The position numbers were made by a program, and so were the translations under genes. The notes below the pieces were generated by a model. That model was given only the letters and a program-made list of their open reading frames with translations. It made no database searches and was not told where the DNA came from. Positions 11,738 through 24,559 of a stretch of 64,000 nucleotides of DNA are shown here, piece by piece (the stretch's first letter is position 1; each line of letters opens with the position of its first letter). Origin of the DNA: Hetaerina americana (taxonomy: Eukaryota > Arthropoda > Insecta > Odonata > Calopterygidae); contig JAKTNV010000024.1 of the NCBI GenBank assembly GCA_022747635.1, positions 2,294,001-2,358,000 of the forward strand. The letters run 5' to 3'.

Positions 11738-13989
11738 GTTGATACAAATGTAATAACATGAAAACGAAAATTAACCGTCAATACATTTAAAGTTTATGGT
11801 GTTTTTATTGTATAGCCCAATAAAAAAAAGTATGAGTTAATCGTGTGACAAAAAAATGAGCAGTTAGATTTCGAGATGTTGAAGTGTTTTGCTCCATTTG
11901 TTCGGGGACTTATGAAAGAAATATTTCATGATGATGAGACTGGAATAATGCGTGTATAAATGGGTATATTGAAAATTTGGACCCGACTAATGACCACCGA
12001 ACATATTATTGTAGTATCAACCAATTCATTTCTAACCATAAAATAGAACCACTTGAATATTCGTGTTTTCATGGAGACTTCTTTGGGATCTTTCAGAACT
12101 GTTTCGGGGCCAGTTAAAAAATTTGAGGGAAACAATTGACCGGTACGTTTCGGTATAGCTTCAAGGAGTACCGAATATTTGCATTTTCCCGAGAAACGCT
12201 GCATGTTTCTAATTCCGACAATCGGCTTTCCTCCATCCTTATCTTCTCTCTACAGCTTCCAAGAGGAAACATATTTGCTTAAACGGCGAAAATGACTGAA
12301 GTGCGAAACGCTACGATCCCCTCACAGCTATTTGACAATCCCATTAGACCTGCAACGGCATGATTGTTCATAATTTCGCATGGTGTATGGCGGGGATGGA
12401 TTTCGGGCGGGAGAGACGATTTCCTTCGAGACCAAGGACCCAGGGCAACGAGCTGAGGGCAGGTCGAAGGACGGAGGAATGCCAAATTGAGGCAGAGAAA
12501 GATGTAGGGATACTTAGGGAGGTTCGAAGGGATGGCAGACATAGGAGTCGTCGTACACTTTGCGGGGACGAGCGAATTCGTTCGCGAAAAAAAGTATGTG
12601 GGGTGGATGTGGGCAGGAGGGGTCTGGGGGCGAGAGAGGAAATCCCTTTACCCTCAACCACCCGATTCCTTCATCGCCATTCTCGATCCTCCCAATATCC
12701 TCTTGGCACACTTCCGCTTATCTTTTCGTTCTTCGGGGAAATCCTCTTTCGATTCTTCCTTTTCCTTCCTACGCGCTCTTCATTATCCCTACCTTTGGTA
12801 GACCTCAGGAAATCTTCTAACTTTTTTCTATAAATTCTCCGTCCCAGTCTCCTTTTCCGATACAAAACATTAAGTCTTCTGGTACACACATACACACCGA
12901 CACACACACATGCAGCACACAGACACACACACACACACATCCGACTAAAAGTCGATGAAGTCGTTTCCTCAGTCAGCGAAATGGCTACTTTACTTTTCCA
13001 ATCATCCCGCTTAACCTATCATTTTTTTACCCCGAATTTCCTATACTCTCCTTTCATTCTTTTCACCCTAGTTTTATACTATCGGTAACTTTTCTTGTCC
13101 AATCCTTGTGCCAAAGAATTTCTATATTTTCCTCTCTGTGGAAGTTCATAATTTTTTCTGACTTTTTCTTTCAATTTAAGGACTTTTTTCTCTCGTGTTT
13201 TGTGTCCCAATCTAATATTTGCTTTTCGCCCCTTTCATCTTGTTGCTCGCTTCTCCCTTTCTCCAAAATTTGCCTCGAACCCGCTCGCCCGCTTTGAGGC
13301 TCCGTCGCAAAAGTCAAGCTTTGAATAACGCTAGGAAAGTGCTCACGTCATTAGGCCGCTGTTATTTAAGAAATAAGTCACAAAATTGGAGCGTCTCGGG
13401 TTTCCCGTTTTCCTCACGAGAATCAGCTCCGTTCGTGCGCACTTCAAACCGTCCGTAAACTCTCATCCAATTTGTCTCCGCAAACTTTTCGCCGTCCTAA
13501 TTTGAATAATGCCAAACGTGAGTGAGTCCTAGATGATGGAAAGCAGAGGTAAACTGAGTTGTATATAATTTTTTTCTACAGTTTCATACCCCGATTCGTA
13601 ATAGCAACAAAAATAATGAACTTGTTATCTTATAGTGATAACACATATTCTCTGGTTAAAGTACTTGAAATATGAATCGCATGGCGCGAATTTTTTTTGC
13701 TGTAAAGAAGTGTAACTTCGTTAAAATATACGCTGGCAGGCCTTAAATCACGTTTTTCGTCACTAGGTTAGAATGGTTCATCTATTAACTGGTTTAGCGA
13801 CGACTTTAGTGGTGTAAAGCTAGTTGTAACTTTGAATAGTTAAATTTAAATGACTGTTTAAGAAAATTCAAATATATAAATCACAATTAAAACGGTTTTT
13901 GATATTTATTTTTCCTTTAATGTTTCCTTTCACAAAGTAGAGGGTTCGATCTGTTCTCGTTCAATGTCAATGGTTCTGAAGTTATGTAT
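11738..13989. other. Non-coding DNA with GC-rich patch and CA microsatellite
   Basis: A GC-richer, strand-skewed patch lies at about 12370-12720 and a pyrimidine-rich stretch at 12650-13300. Overlapping open frames on both strands here reflect composition. No splice-supported exon was found. Confidence 0.4.
12882..12940. repeat. CA-rich microsatellite
   Basis: Interrupted (CA)n runs with inserted cga, tgcag and aga units. Confidence 0.9.
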
Positions 13990-15043
13990 TCACGTAGGAG
14001 AGTCTGTCACTTCTAAGAGGGTCTCTCTTTTAATTAATTTTATTTCTTTAATTAGCCTGTAATGGACTGTAATTTTTGTCTGGAAGTCTCCTCCACCAGC
14101 CTCAACTTGAAGAGACAATTGCCTCTTCGGGTAAAGTATCCTCCCGTAATGGGTGGCGTATTTGGTGGACATGGAATGCAGGTAAATACTCTAGAGCGCT
14201 AACTGCCAGATCCCAAGACGATCTGTCTTTGCCGGACTAACGATGGCTTGTCCGCTAAACTCATGCGGTTGATCAAGGCCCGTATGTGGCTCTGATAATT
14301 TTCCAAAAAATGCCTGCCACCGGCATAATAGCATAGGCAAACTGCATCCATAAGTTGCAGAAATCCAGTTGAATAAACACGCCTGAAAAAAAATCATGAA
14401 AATTTCAATACGCAATTTACAGTATTACCTTGTACAATAACACATAAATTGAAGTTTTCCGAGAAAATTTTTCAATCGCTATTTAACTTTCTGGCACGAT
14501 GATCTATGCCTTCATTTTTGCTAGCATAATTGTCCGCCGTGCTCATTTTGTATGCTTCACTGCTCATTTTCACTGAAAATGGTCTTGAAGTGGAATTTGC
14601 TTGGCTGCCGACAGATTCTGAGTAAATTAAATGTCCAAGCTGTGTTCCTCATCTTCGAATTTTTTCATTTCGCGGCGTAATTTATGTCCCTCAGTTTCCT
14701 TCACAGGAACAATATTTGTCCCCACTTTTCATTATACATTCTTAAAACAAAATTTGGCGTACGAATTTGCTTGAACATCTCTTTTAAAATTAAATTTCTT
14801 AGACTTGTTTCGGCCTTAAAAAGCTCCAGTTTATCGTCATATTCCAGGGATTACCATTAAAAGGACTTTTTTCGACATGCCTGGAATTTATCCCGTGTTC
14901 AATGAAAATTATTTATGAAATTTTGTGAGTGAGAATATTCAAAAGTATTCAAAAAAGAGACATGATAAAGTGAGTTGAGATGCAGTCAATTGATTTTAAT
15001 GCGCACTCACTGATTTGAATTTCTTGAGTGCCGTCATTACTTC
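13990..15043 (-). other. Protein-like patches, possible - strand exons
   Basis: On the - strand, MKMQTPWSTGFIFGSNDGTQ (from 15083) runs to a perfect donor A|gtgagt at 15010-15005. The next acceptor, a T-run ending ttttcag near 14383, opens all three frames. The phase-matched frame continues VFIQLDFCNLWMQFAYAIMP and stops about 35 codons later. A second frame reads ACLFNWISATYGCSLP and on to 14191; a third contains HFLENYQSHIRALINRMSLA. A further open frame sits at 14172-13990. Several frames being open weakens the case. I treat this as a possible two-exon short reading frame or chance. Confidence 0.2.
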
Positions 15044-15145
15044 CAAAGATAAAACCGGTAGACCACGGTGTCTGCATCTTCATTAAAATCGCCTAGTACA
15101 TTTTTCCTTTTCTTCTTGTCATAATATATTTTCAGTGATGAGACC

Positions 15146-15240
15146 TTTGAGCGGCCATTAAAACCTTTCTTTATGACCCCGAGAGAAAAGAATCATCGTT
15201 TTCAGTGGCCTCCGCCGTTGAATCAGAATGGCCGCTCAAA
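15146..15240. repeat. 14-bp perfect inverted repeat flanking 67 bp
   Basis: tttgagcggccatt at 15146-15159 is repeated inverted as aatggccgctcaaa at 15227-15240, without mismatch. The size suits a tiny foldback element or a stem. No target duplication was seen. Confidence 0.75.
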
Positions 15241-15694
15241 CATGAAAACGTGGATTTGTCCTGAATTCCATTTTGAAACCGGAAACTGGGGCGCACTGTG
15301 CTTCCTTAATTATTTATCTAATTGGACGTGGGTAAAAAATGGTTCTTATTTCGCCTTTTCAAATCTTTGTGCCATGGCCTAACCCGTGATATGACGGCTC
15401 GTTTCAAAGTGTTCTTATGACTCTTTTAGAGTTTTCATCATGCTCTTCCTCCGAGACGTGTATCCAACCCAGATATTTTTCAGCAGTATTAAAAGATTAT
15501 TGCATTTGATACAACATGGGCAATTAAATATTTGTTATTTGGTTTTGAGGCTATCATTGACTTGGTAACAGGTTGTGTTCTTTTTAAAATTTGACTGCCA
15601 AGTAAATTAACCATAGCGATTTCATTCAATTATTTTAAAAAAGTTAGGATTTTTGGACTCCGTAAGTGAGGAACTTTACGTGTTAATGTGTGAT

Positions 15695-15928
15695 TTATAT
15701 TTCGTAATGTTCTAAAATGTACTTGTCTTTTGTGAAGCAGAAACAGAAGTCTGAAACAAAATAAAATTTTTCATCCCAAAAAATGTTTCCCGGACCAATC
15801 TCTAATGACCCAGAGTAAACAACAGAGTGGTTGCTATTATTGCATGAAATAATTTCTGCGGGATTAGTTATCATTGGTATTGTAATTGGAACGAAATTGG
15901 TACCGTAAATCGAATCAAAGGGTTCCAC
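15695..15928 (-). other. Open frame with protein-like sequence, unidentified
   Basis: This - strand frame of 77 codons includes EPFDSIYGTNFVPITIPMIT and later SLEIGPGNIFWDEKFYF, and ends in a stop. It has balanced, non-repetitive composition in AT-rich DNA. An in-frame stop lies just upstream, and the first codon is a GTG if taken as a start. No clear splice site was found, so it may be an old transposon fragment, part of an exon, or chance. Confidence 0.2.
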
Positions 15929-16311
15929 ATAAACCGTTTATCGATGGATTAATTTGTGGGATGCAGGAATTATTCTATTTTTTTATTAAATAGAAAAAGG
16001 TTTTTAAACTGATACAAAATATTCTAATGCCCAATCCATAAAATGACAAAAATAGTAAGGAATTCAAAGACTTGTTATGCCTGCGACTGTAATCGAAAAT
16101 TTGTAAATTGACTTACGAATACACATGAAAGACATTTTTGATTAAACCGTGCAATTTAAGTGTCAAGGTAGAGGTAAAGGTGAAGCAATCATTTTCAATA
16201 ATCGAAATAAAAATCAGTTTATTATTATTGTGCAGGTTTCCACTTTTGTCAATATGGATATTATTACTAGTTGGATTACGATATGAAAAATGGTTACAGG
16301 TTATATTACTT

Positions 16312-16643
16312 TATAAGAATATGAGGATCGGGATGGTGCCGTGGCTAACGTATTGGCTTCCCATCCAGAGGGCCTGGGTCCGAATCCTAGAGGTGGCGGA
16401 TATTTTAAGTGGTATCCCATCCCAAGCTTGAGGTGCTTTGTGAAGAGGCACTTTGAGTGAGTACGCCGTCCGTCTGATAGGACGTTAAGCTACGGACCCC
16501 TTGGCGCCTTTCGTTAAGAGGAGGCTAATGCCGACGCTGGGTTTCTCTCCACCCTTCATCCTTTCTTATCCATCCCTAATGGCGCAAATGACCTCAGCTG
16601 TCAGTCTCCTCCCCTAAAAACTACTACTACTATATAATAATAT
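16312..16643 (+). mobile_element. SINE family A, copy 1, with target duplication
   Basis: The element body (16323-16632) begins with a tRNA-like head: box A is around tggtgccgtggctaacg and box B gggtccgaatcc (16376-16387), near the consensus GGTTCGAATCC. A body of about 230 bp and a (cta)n tail follow. It is flanked by tataagaatat (16312-16322) and tataataatat (16633-16643), an 11-bp target duplication with one mismatch. Two further copies lie at 37081 and 54772 in the same orientation. Confidence 0.88.
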
Positions 16644-16840
16644 CCACCAGAATTCAAGGAAACTATATTTGAAAGAGTGTCTTTTTTACTAGCTACGTAA
16701 AGAATATGGTAAATATAGAGTTTACATTGAATAATTCTTTAATGCTGACTAAGAAATATAATAGTGCCAAGCTAGGTAATAAAAATGGGTCTATCGATAA
16801 ATATTCTCGTATTTCTAGTTTATCGTATCGTATTTTTTTA

Positions 16841-16876
16841 CTGTGTGTGTGTATATATATTATATACACACACACT
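16841..16876. repeat. TG/TA microsatellite forming an inverted repeat
   Basis: A (tg)n(ta)n run is followed by (ta)n(ca)n, so the tract is self-complementary. It abuts the tail of SINE C copy 1. Confidence 0.85.
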
Positions 16877-17064
16877 CATTTATATAGAAACACATATAAG
16901 GAAGAGGGATAGGAACACACATGAAAGACGAACACAGGAGAGGTGGGGAAGGTGGAATCCAGCAGATGACCAATGCAAAAATATTTCCTAGACCGGGATA
17001 TGAACACCGGATCTTTCCACTTGCCGGGTGGAGGCTCTTAACCACTTGAGCTATCCAGGAAACG
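16873..17064 (-). mobile_element. SINE family C, copy 1
   Basis: The - strand starts near 17064 with a tRNA-like head containing tagctcaagtggttaagagc (box A area) and ggtgttcatatcc (box B, 17008-16996, diverged from GGTTCGAATCC). A body follows that recurs at 36057-36228 with high identity, for example the shared aaaatatttcctagaccggg. The tail runs into the TG/TA microsatellite at 16841-16876. Confidence 0.8.
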
Positions 17065-17110
17065 TAATTTACACCGAAATCTGCGATGCTTTAAGCAACC
17101 AAGTGCCCCT

Positions 17111-17137
17111 ATTCTTTGGCCAAGAGATGGCGTTAGA

Positions 17138-17205
<68 letters not shown>

Positions 17206-17228
17206 TCTAACGCCATCTCTTGGCCAAA

Positions 17229-17232
<4 letters not shown>
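17111..17232. repeat. 30-bp perfect inverted repeat around an AT microsatellite
   Basis: The 30 bases at 17111-17140 (start attctttggccaagagatgg) are repeated inverted without mismatch at 17203-17232. Between them lies uninterrupted (TA)n of about 62 bp, and a second (TA)n follows to about 17268. The whole unit can fold into a long hairpin or cruciform. Confidence 0.95.
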
Positions 17233-17268
<36 letters not shown>

Positions 17269-17271
<3 letters not shown>

Positions 17272-20200
17272 GTGTATATATTCCTATATTTTGTTTTGTA
17301 AAAATATTGCATTGAAATCAGCAACTATTTCCCGTGTGAAGGTGAGCTCGTGGAGAAACTCCAAAGTATTTTGAAAACGATAATTTTCGACCTTATTAAC
17401 GATTTTAACTTCTCTAATCGATAGCCGGCCACCCCGTGAACCTCGACTACGCCCTCATCTTCCATATGTCTGCTTCTTCACCGAGAGTTTCCACGCTATA
17501 TAGGCTGTTATTGAAGGAGTGTTATCTGGGTTCACAATTCTTGAGGAACTCACTAGCTCCCTCCTTTTCTTCGCTCTCTTTCGTCGTTTCGCATCCGTAG
17601 CGCATCTTTCTTCATTCCCCTTAGTAAGAAGACGTGCACACCGCAATGGTAAGTGGCCCCACTTGGGACGCCCCCGCACTCCGGGTCAGAGGCCTGCTCT
17701 TCCTATTGAGCTCTCCCCTGCCGCCTAACCAACAACCCTCACTCAATTCCAATACCCGTTCCCTCCGTCCTCGTCGGATTTTTGCTGCCAAGGTCGATGT
17801 AATAGAAATCGCGCATGATTGACAGTCGACACGGAAAACTCAGTAATATCCACTTAGTTTCCATCAATAATTCGGCGCATTTAAGTGATCGTTCGCGTCT
17901 CTGCTTCAACGTGGGTTCTAATCTACGGACGTGTGTTGTAATCTAGTTCCATTAGTGAGCTCTGAATCTAAATCGGTATCAATGGCTCAACCATCAAGTA
18001 CGGTCATTTTTTATCCACTCGGGAAAATTGAGCGTGACAGACATGAATATCCCGTAGCTACATGCCGAGGAAATATCCCTAACTGAGTTAAAATAAGACC
18101 TACAGCGAATTATTCAAATACGCTCTTCGACGGATGATGGCATGTACCTTCCAATCTCGTTAATTAATTAACGTGGAATGTATCCAATTAATTCTCCTCC
18201 TCCTACGTTTTTTGTTTTGGGGACGCGTTTGTGAATTCCGACTGCTTGATTGTCACGCGTGATCAAATTTACGTTCTGTGTTCCATCTATGTAATCATAT
18301 TTTCGTTCTGAGTCAATATGCCCATGTTTCCGATTCATAATTTTTTGGATTATGCATGAGATAACGCAAGCACTCCTGAGTGGATACGTTTGATTGGGTT
18401 TCAAAAGCGTGTCGTTTAGATTAGAAGCTTATGTCGCGTGTTTCACTTTACGATTAAGCTCTAAATATTTCATCACACACGGAGGTTATTCCAATGGGAT
18501 TTTGGAATGAGGTCACTTTATTTTCAGCATTTAAGACTCATTTTGGTTGTTTCCGTTGACAGTTCAGAGAATTGCCTGTTCCTGACTTCGTCGAATGATA
18601 TCCCGTTACTAATGGACGCGTGTCCGCGACATTTGGGACCTCAGTTCCGCTCGATAGGGCGACTTAAAGGCCATAGTTAGTTTGAGATCCTCATGGTCTT
18701 AGGGCTCCACAAAACCTTTCCGTTTGCAGTATAGACATAAACCCTTCAAGATAATGGGACTTGTTTCAAATACACGTGATTGTACGACTTTTCGTCTCGT
18801 TGATGCGATATTTATGTGTTCATTCCTGTATCATTCAATTATAGCATCAATATATAACTCTCTTTTCTTACAAAAGTAGAAATACTGATGGCGTGATTTG
18901 GGCATTTTTCTTTACTTATTCGTTAGAGAGGGATGAAAGAAATACGGCGTAAAATTACTTCGGGTTTGTTTCACTCCTCTCTCAGAAGAGTCTACTTCAA
19001 ACTGCCGTCGGCTGACCCTCTTTTGTCCTCAGTCTAAGCTAATTCGACATAAAATCAAATGCAATTTTTTTTCTTCATCGCTAATGTCCAAACGTAATCT
19101 AATTTAAGATGCTTGTCGGACATTAAAGTTTTATGTTCCGTTTCCTCGATGAACCCACCAACTTCTTAAATTGTGAAATGTAATATTTACAACGACATCG
19201 AAGTCAATAAAGAAAATTCTAAATTTTCTTTTTTCAATAGTTAAATGGTTATGGTTATGATGATTTGACAGAATGCGATGGTTTGGGATGCATTTTCGAG
19301 GATGGGGGCCAGTTGAAAAGGATTAAGCCAGACATGGAAGCGTAGAAATAGCAGGTTAAAAAGTAGGGTCAGGAGCGGACTTTCCCGGAGTGTACTGGGC
19401 CCGGGCCTCTCTCTCTATTCCCCAAATACTGGGTGACTTTATTCACTTATAAATGACCCTTGAGCTCCTAGATTGATTTTCAACAAAATAAAAGAATCAA
19501 AATAAATGTTAAAGGCACAAACTGGAGGCGGAATTTGGTATTTCAATTACCTCATACACGTCATGGTAGGTAGGTAAAACAATGGCAGTAGAGGGAGGTG
19601 AGAATTAAAATGAACTCCCTTTCTCACTACGGTTTGCTTACTATGTTGCTTTTCTTTGACAGCGATTTTTGAAAAGCAGAGAAATACTCGCAGTAGGGCA
19701 CATTTCAGCCTTGGGAAAGATTTTGGATAGAGCCAGTGCAGTGTCCGCAGGTGGAAACATGAAAGTAGAGGGGTAGGATTTTCAATAAGTATTCTGTAGG
19801 TTGTCAGATAAAAACTTCTTTTGAAATGCAAATTTTCTGTATGTTCTTCACCTATACTGTTGACTCACCGGGGAGCATTTTGCGTACCTTGCGCTTGTAC
19901 GTACTTGGTTTTATTGTGCCGCCACCCCCTTGGATCAGCAAACAAGAGGCAGGACATCAAGTGCACATGTGTGTTCGTCAACGTAGCTCCCGTGTTGATT
20001 CAAACGTGGAATGTCTACGCTGCAATGCTTTTTTATTGCTTTCGGGAGGCGAACAAGAGCAATTGATAGCGACGCCCTCAAACATTTATACCCGGGCAAT
20101 GCAGTGAAAGGTTTCACGAAGTGTTCACATTCCGCGTGGAATAAAAGAAAACCCATTTTTGAAGGATGCTAGTCTTTAAGTTGATTCACTCCCGTTTTCT

Positions 20201-21379
20201 CATAGGATTAAATGTATCATGTGTCATCAGTTCCTACTTGGTCTGAAAATCTGAAAAATCTACCTATCTACTCAAGAATCAAATCGTAAAAAAGTAAATA
20301 GAGGGTCCCTTACGTAAGTCTAAGGATTTTCTAGACTGGTCCGCAGGGGAAGGATCGATATCGGCTTCCCCTTTTTTTTTCTTCGTATATTATCAGGGGA
20401 GATGTAAATATGAAAAATTCAACCCAGCCGAAGGAAAGCTAGCGCAAAACTAGTCGGATTATGTCGTTGAAGGGAAAAAAATAATTCCATTCTGGCGGGA
20501 GTGTATTCTTCTTTCATCCTATTTCTGTGCAGCAAACATATCTAATTTGTGCACATTCAAATTATAGAAAACCGTGAGCATAAATTCAAAATGTTTCGCA
20601 ACGATTGTTGTTCCACAGCATGAAGGCGTATTCCTTCTCTTATGCTGCTAAAGTGTATATAGATTAATTAAAATAATTTTTCCTTAATAAATGAGTCTAA
20701 TGGCGCTATGTATCCGTAATTCAGAGTGAATAAACGCAATCAGTAGTATTTACAACATGAAAACTCCGAATTCCGTGTAACTACAATATGGCGATCAATA
20801 TAATCCCATCCAGTTTATGCATGCACTTAACTACTTTGCACGCAGCTAACTCAAATTTCCACGTGCATTTTCTCACAATATATCTGATATATTTCTTTCA
20901 ATAGATTTGTTGCCCCGTTTTGTTGGCCGTCTAAGTTTGTTTATCCGCGTGAATATTGCGAAACCTTGAGAGTCAAGTAAACAAGCTATTGGTAATTGCC
21001 AGCCTAACTTACTTCAGTGAGTATAGATCCACCGGTAGTGCTAAGCTCATTGAAAATACCAATTTCATTGGCCGTGCATCTTTATTTATCCTTATTTCTG
21101 AGTTTAACAGAAGACACCACTTACCTTTTACAGATCCAACATTTTTGAAAATAATTGTTGCTGTAAAACGTTCGAGAAAACATTTTTCTATTGCTCTAGC
21201 GTAAAAATCATCGAATCAGTACCATTATTGCATTATTGGAGAAGCTGCAGCGGCAAATATTTATCAAATATCATAAGATACACCAATTATCAAGCGTAAT
21301 AATCCCGTACGTATCAGTTTTTAATATTAGAATCGAATCTTAAAGTGTCTTTGAACTATGATACAATAGCTAAGAGAAA
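17269..21379. other. Non-coding DNA, nothing recognised
   Basis: GC-richer patches occur at 17400-17820 and 19300-20100 with short overlapping open frames on both strands. I found no domain or splice-supported exon. Confidence 0.4.
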
Positions 21380-21627
21380 AAGGGTCATCAGGATGAGAAA
21401 AGCAGGAACCCGTTTTTCGTCCATAGAAGAGCTCCAATCAGATATGACGAAGATTTTGCCAGAGGTCGCCGAAGACGCCTTCTAAGGCACGTACCGGTCA
21501 TGGCAGAATCGCTGGAAAAAATGAGTAGAGGACCAAGGATAGTAATTTGAAGAATTTTCAGTGCTTGTGCAAATATGTTCAATAAATTAATTTTTGAATT
21601 TGCATTACTTTCGGAACGTACCCTGTA
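21380..21627 (+). mobile_element. 3' stub of a second mariner-type transposon
   Basis: The + strand frame from about 21399 reads AGTRFSSIEELQSDMTKILP, then EVAEDAF, a stop, GTYRSWQNRW and, after further stops, FEEF. This matches the C-terminal tail of mariner transposases (RGTRFSSIEEVQ, P...F..AY..WQ.RW, YFEEY). About 55 bp downstream is an end-like sequence, tactttcggaacgtaccctg, followed by TA (21626-21627). Everything upstream of the tail is missing, so it is a 5'-truncated relic. The end differs from that of the element at 7350, so it is a different mariner lineage. Confidence 0.75.
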
Positions 21628-22871
21628 AATCTTGTAAAATTTGGAGTCTTGAATTGAATCCTAAGTGAAGATATTAACGGCTTTTATAACGTCATTTATT
21701 TCAATGCTTGGTAATTTTTGTTTTGTATTTTTGTAATGCGGCATCATCCGTGGCGATTTGTGGTGAAGATTTTATGCATACCTTTGTATACGTTGTTATT
21801 CTATAAAAACGCATTTCCTGCCGTTCTTCTGCATTCAAATTCGTCAATGGAAATGTCATTTGGTTTCCAAATCTGTTCTTCTTGAATGGGAAACAATTTA
21901 TTTGCAACGTTCATTATCGCATTTTTTCGTGTTAGACCTGTAAAATTTTACATTTGTTTTTGTTACGTGATTACTATTTTAAAATCAAGGAATGGGTCAT
22001 GAGGATACTCTCCAGACCTATATTATTCAAAGATATTTTTTTCCTGAACAAACATCTTCATTCTTTGGATGATCATTGTGACATTAGCGGTAGTGACATT
22101 GTTTTGACCAACTGTGTTTATGACACAGAATTATACTTTCATTGAATTTCGATGAACTGGATATGGAAAGGGAACGGAATAACACTTTAATATAATACTT
22201 TATTATAGTTCCACTATCTAATTTGAAGCGCATTATATAAAGTGAGAAATACTTTATTCGAGCGAAGAGCATCGGATGTTATTAGAAACTAACAATTTTT
22301 TCCACCAAAAATTTCTTACCTTTATCTATTTTCATGAGCTCCTCAATATCTCCATCGCGTTATTTATTTCACTCGTCTATTATCTGTTACTTCATTATTT
22401 TTCGGAAAAAAGACATCTTGCCATTGCAAAGATTTTCTCGGGACGATCTCCCAAAGAAGTTGAACGAATATGCAGTGCAAAACAAACGAAATTCAATGTT
22501 TTATTAAATTATTTAACTATTAAATTCTTTTAATTAAATCAGTGATCTTAAATCATTCTCTACTATGTATTCTGAAAAGGACTTTGTTAAATGTGTGGAT
22601 ATATTAAATCGTAGGCATCTTATTAACTCTAACTAGGGAGTTTTCCTGTGACCAAGCATCTAACTTAAGTGATATGGTCAGCGTCCGCAAAATTATAGTG
22701 ACATATTTTTGCATCTGATAATTGGGTCCTCAAAACTTGATGCTGTCATTCGAATACTGCTTGACCCTTTCCCAAAAATTCATTTCCATCTAACAGCCTC
22801 TCCATTTCCTTCGTCCTCCACAATTACTTCCATAATTCTACTGTAGAGCAAAGGAAAACTGGTAATTGGGC

Positions 22872-22895
22872 AAGAGAGAGAGAGAGAGAGAGAGG
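22872..22895. repeat. (GA)n microsatellite
   Basis: Uninterrupted ag/ga dinucleotides over about 24 bp. Confidence 0.9.
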
Positions 22896-23746
22896 GTAGC
22901 ACTGCTTCCGGAATAACCTTCCAAGCCCCGATAGCAAATGAATGACGATGCGATTCCATTAAGGCGCCTTCGCTGATTATTAAGAGTGGCAGGTTTCCCA
23001 TCTCGTCATTTACTCTTCAGGCAGCTCCGCGAAAACTTTCCTATTACAGCACCCCCTCCCCCCCCCAAATCCCCACCGACCCCAAAGAGCCTACGTTGTT
23101 CCTTTCCGTTCTGTTATCAGTTTTGAGCCTTATTTCTCCGCCATTTCCCCAACGCCTTGCTTCTCTTTTCCTACAAGGAGCCGAGATGGTGTGCGAAGGT
23201 CGAGAGTGGGATCTTTCTCGTGGATTGTTGTTTCTCGGGACAGGTAATGCTTATTCCGTTCGTAAATTGAGTCCAAGCCTGGGAGGATATCAAACGAATT
23301 TTCATGAAATACCTTGAATCCGCAGAAGGAAATGTATGTCCACGGGAATCGATAATCGGAGTACGTGGGTCAATCAGGGCCTCCACATTGGCGGTTTAGT
23401 TGCCGTTTCGTTACAAAAAATACCATTTCGTGGAAGTAAGCGTTCAATTAATTAAAAATTGAGTCTCCGGATTCGCAAGGTGGTTAATTATCGCGATGGG
23501 GGATCTTCATTGTCTGCTTATTTGCATCCAGCTCTGGAAAACGTACTATATTTCACTTATTTCGAGCTAATGCCTTGTGCTCAATGTAGACTTTTGAGAC
23601 AAAAAACTATTATGTTTTATCGGAAAATCAAATATTTGCAATGCACAGAAATATTTAGCCGTTTATAGTTAATCCAACTTTCAATTTCACTGTAAATGCT
23701 TGTTCCTACTTACTAACCTACCTACCTCCCTATTACTTACTAACCT

Positions 23747-23785
23747 ACAAATAGATAACCTACTACAAATAGGTTATCTATTTGT
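23747..23785. repeat. 15-bp perfect hairpin
   Basis: acaaatagataacct (23747-23761) and its exact reverse complement (23771-23785) enclose a 9-nt loop. Upstream is a taacctac/cctacc-rich stretch. Confidence 0.85.
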
Positions 23786-24559
23786 ATATTCCTGACGTTA
23801 TATTTTTACCTATATTTAAAGTTAGGTGCTCACTGGAATTGTCCTTGTACCTTATAAAAGTTGGATATCCCAATGAGTTCACGAATAGAAAATATTTTTA
23901 ACTTCGTTCATTAGAACTCTTTGTTATTGTTCAAATGTATTTTATAAATGATTGGTTTTCTTGAATTTAAACAACCCATTATCCTTCCGGGAAATTATCA
24001 TCATTAGAAACCTAGGAACCACTCTCCAACAATCGCGGGCGTAAAGTATGCATTATACTGCTTAACTTCACATAAATAACTTTAAATAAGGAAGTAAACC
24101 CTGATAAAATTTTTATTTAATGAAATTAATTTTTAACTTCCGCTCATTGAAACAATGATATCTTATTATTCTTATATTAATAATAACCTTTAAACTCTGG
24201 CATTAGCGATTGACCTAATGAATGCATTCAACGTAAACATTTCATATTCCATTTCTTTCTTCAAAGGCACCATATCAAGTCCAAAAAAATTCCAATGGAT
24301 AAGTAAAATATATGTTTTGGGTAGTTATTGCTGCCAAGAATTTATATTGTATTGTGGGAATATGAATGGGAAGAAATGAACAGCATGATTCAAAATTATG
24401 TTACTATGAAACAGATAAAGTAACTCTGAAGGGCAGATGTTGACTCTTACAATCTCACTAAATCGTTGCCATTAGTAATTGGAAAAATAAAGTCTTTGGA
24501 AAAATATTTAAAAAAATTATCATGCTTATGAATCAACGTGAACGTTTGATCTCATAGAG

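Larger units (their letters stand above)
21628..24559. other. Non-coding DNA with small repeats
   Basis: It contains a (GA)n tract (22872-22895), a C-run at about 23048-23066, a hairpin at 23747-23785 and short open frames without motifs. Confidence 0.4.

Noticed and set aside
23171..23244. Exon-like stretch ending in a gtaatg donor
   Set aside because: Weak acceptor, no recognisable sequence and no partner exon.
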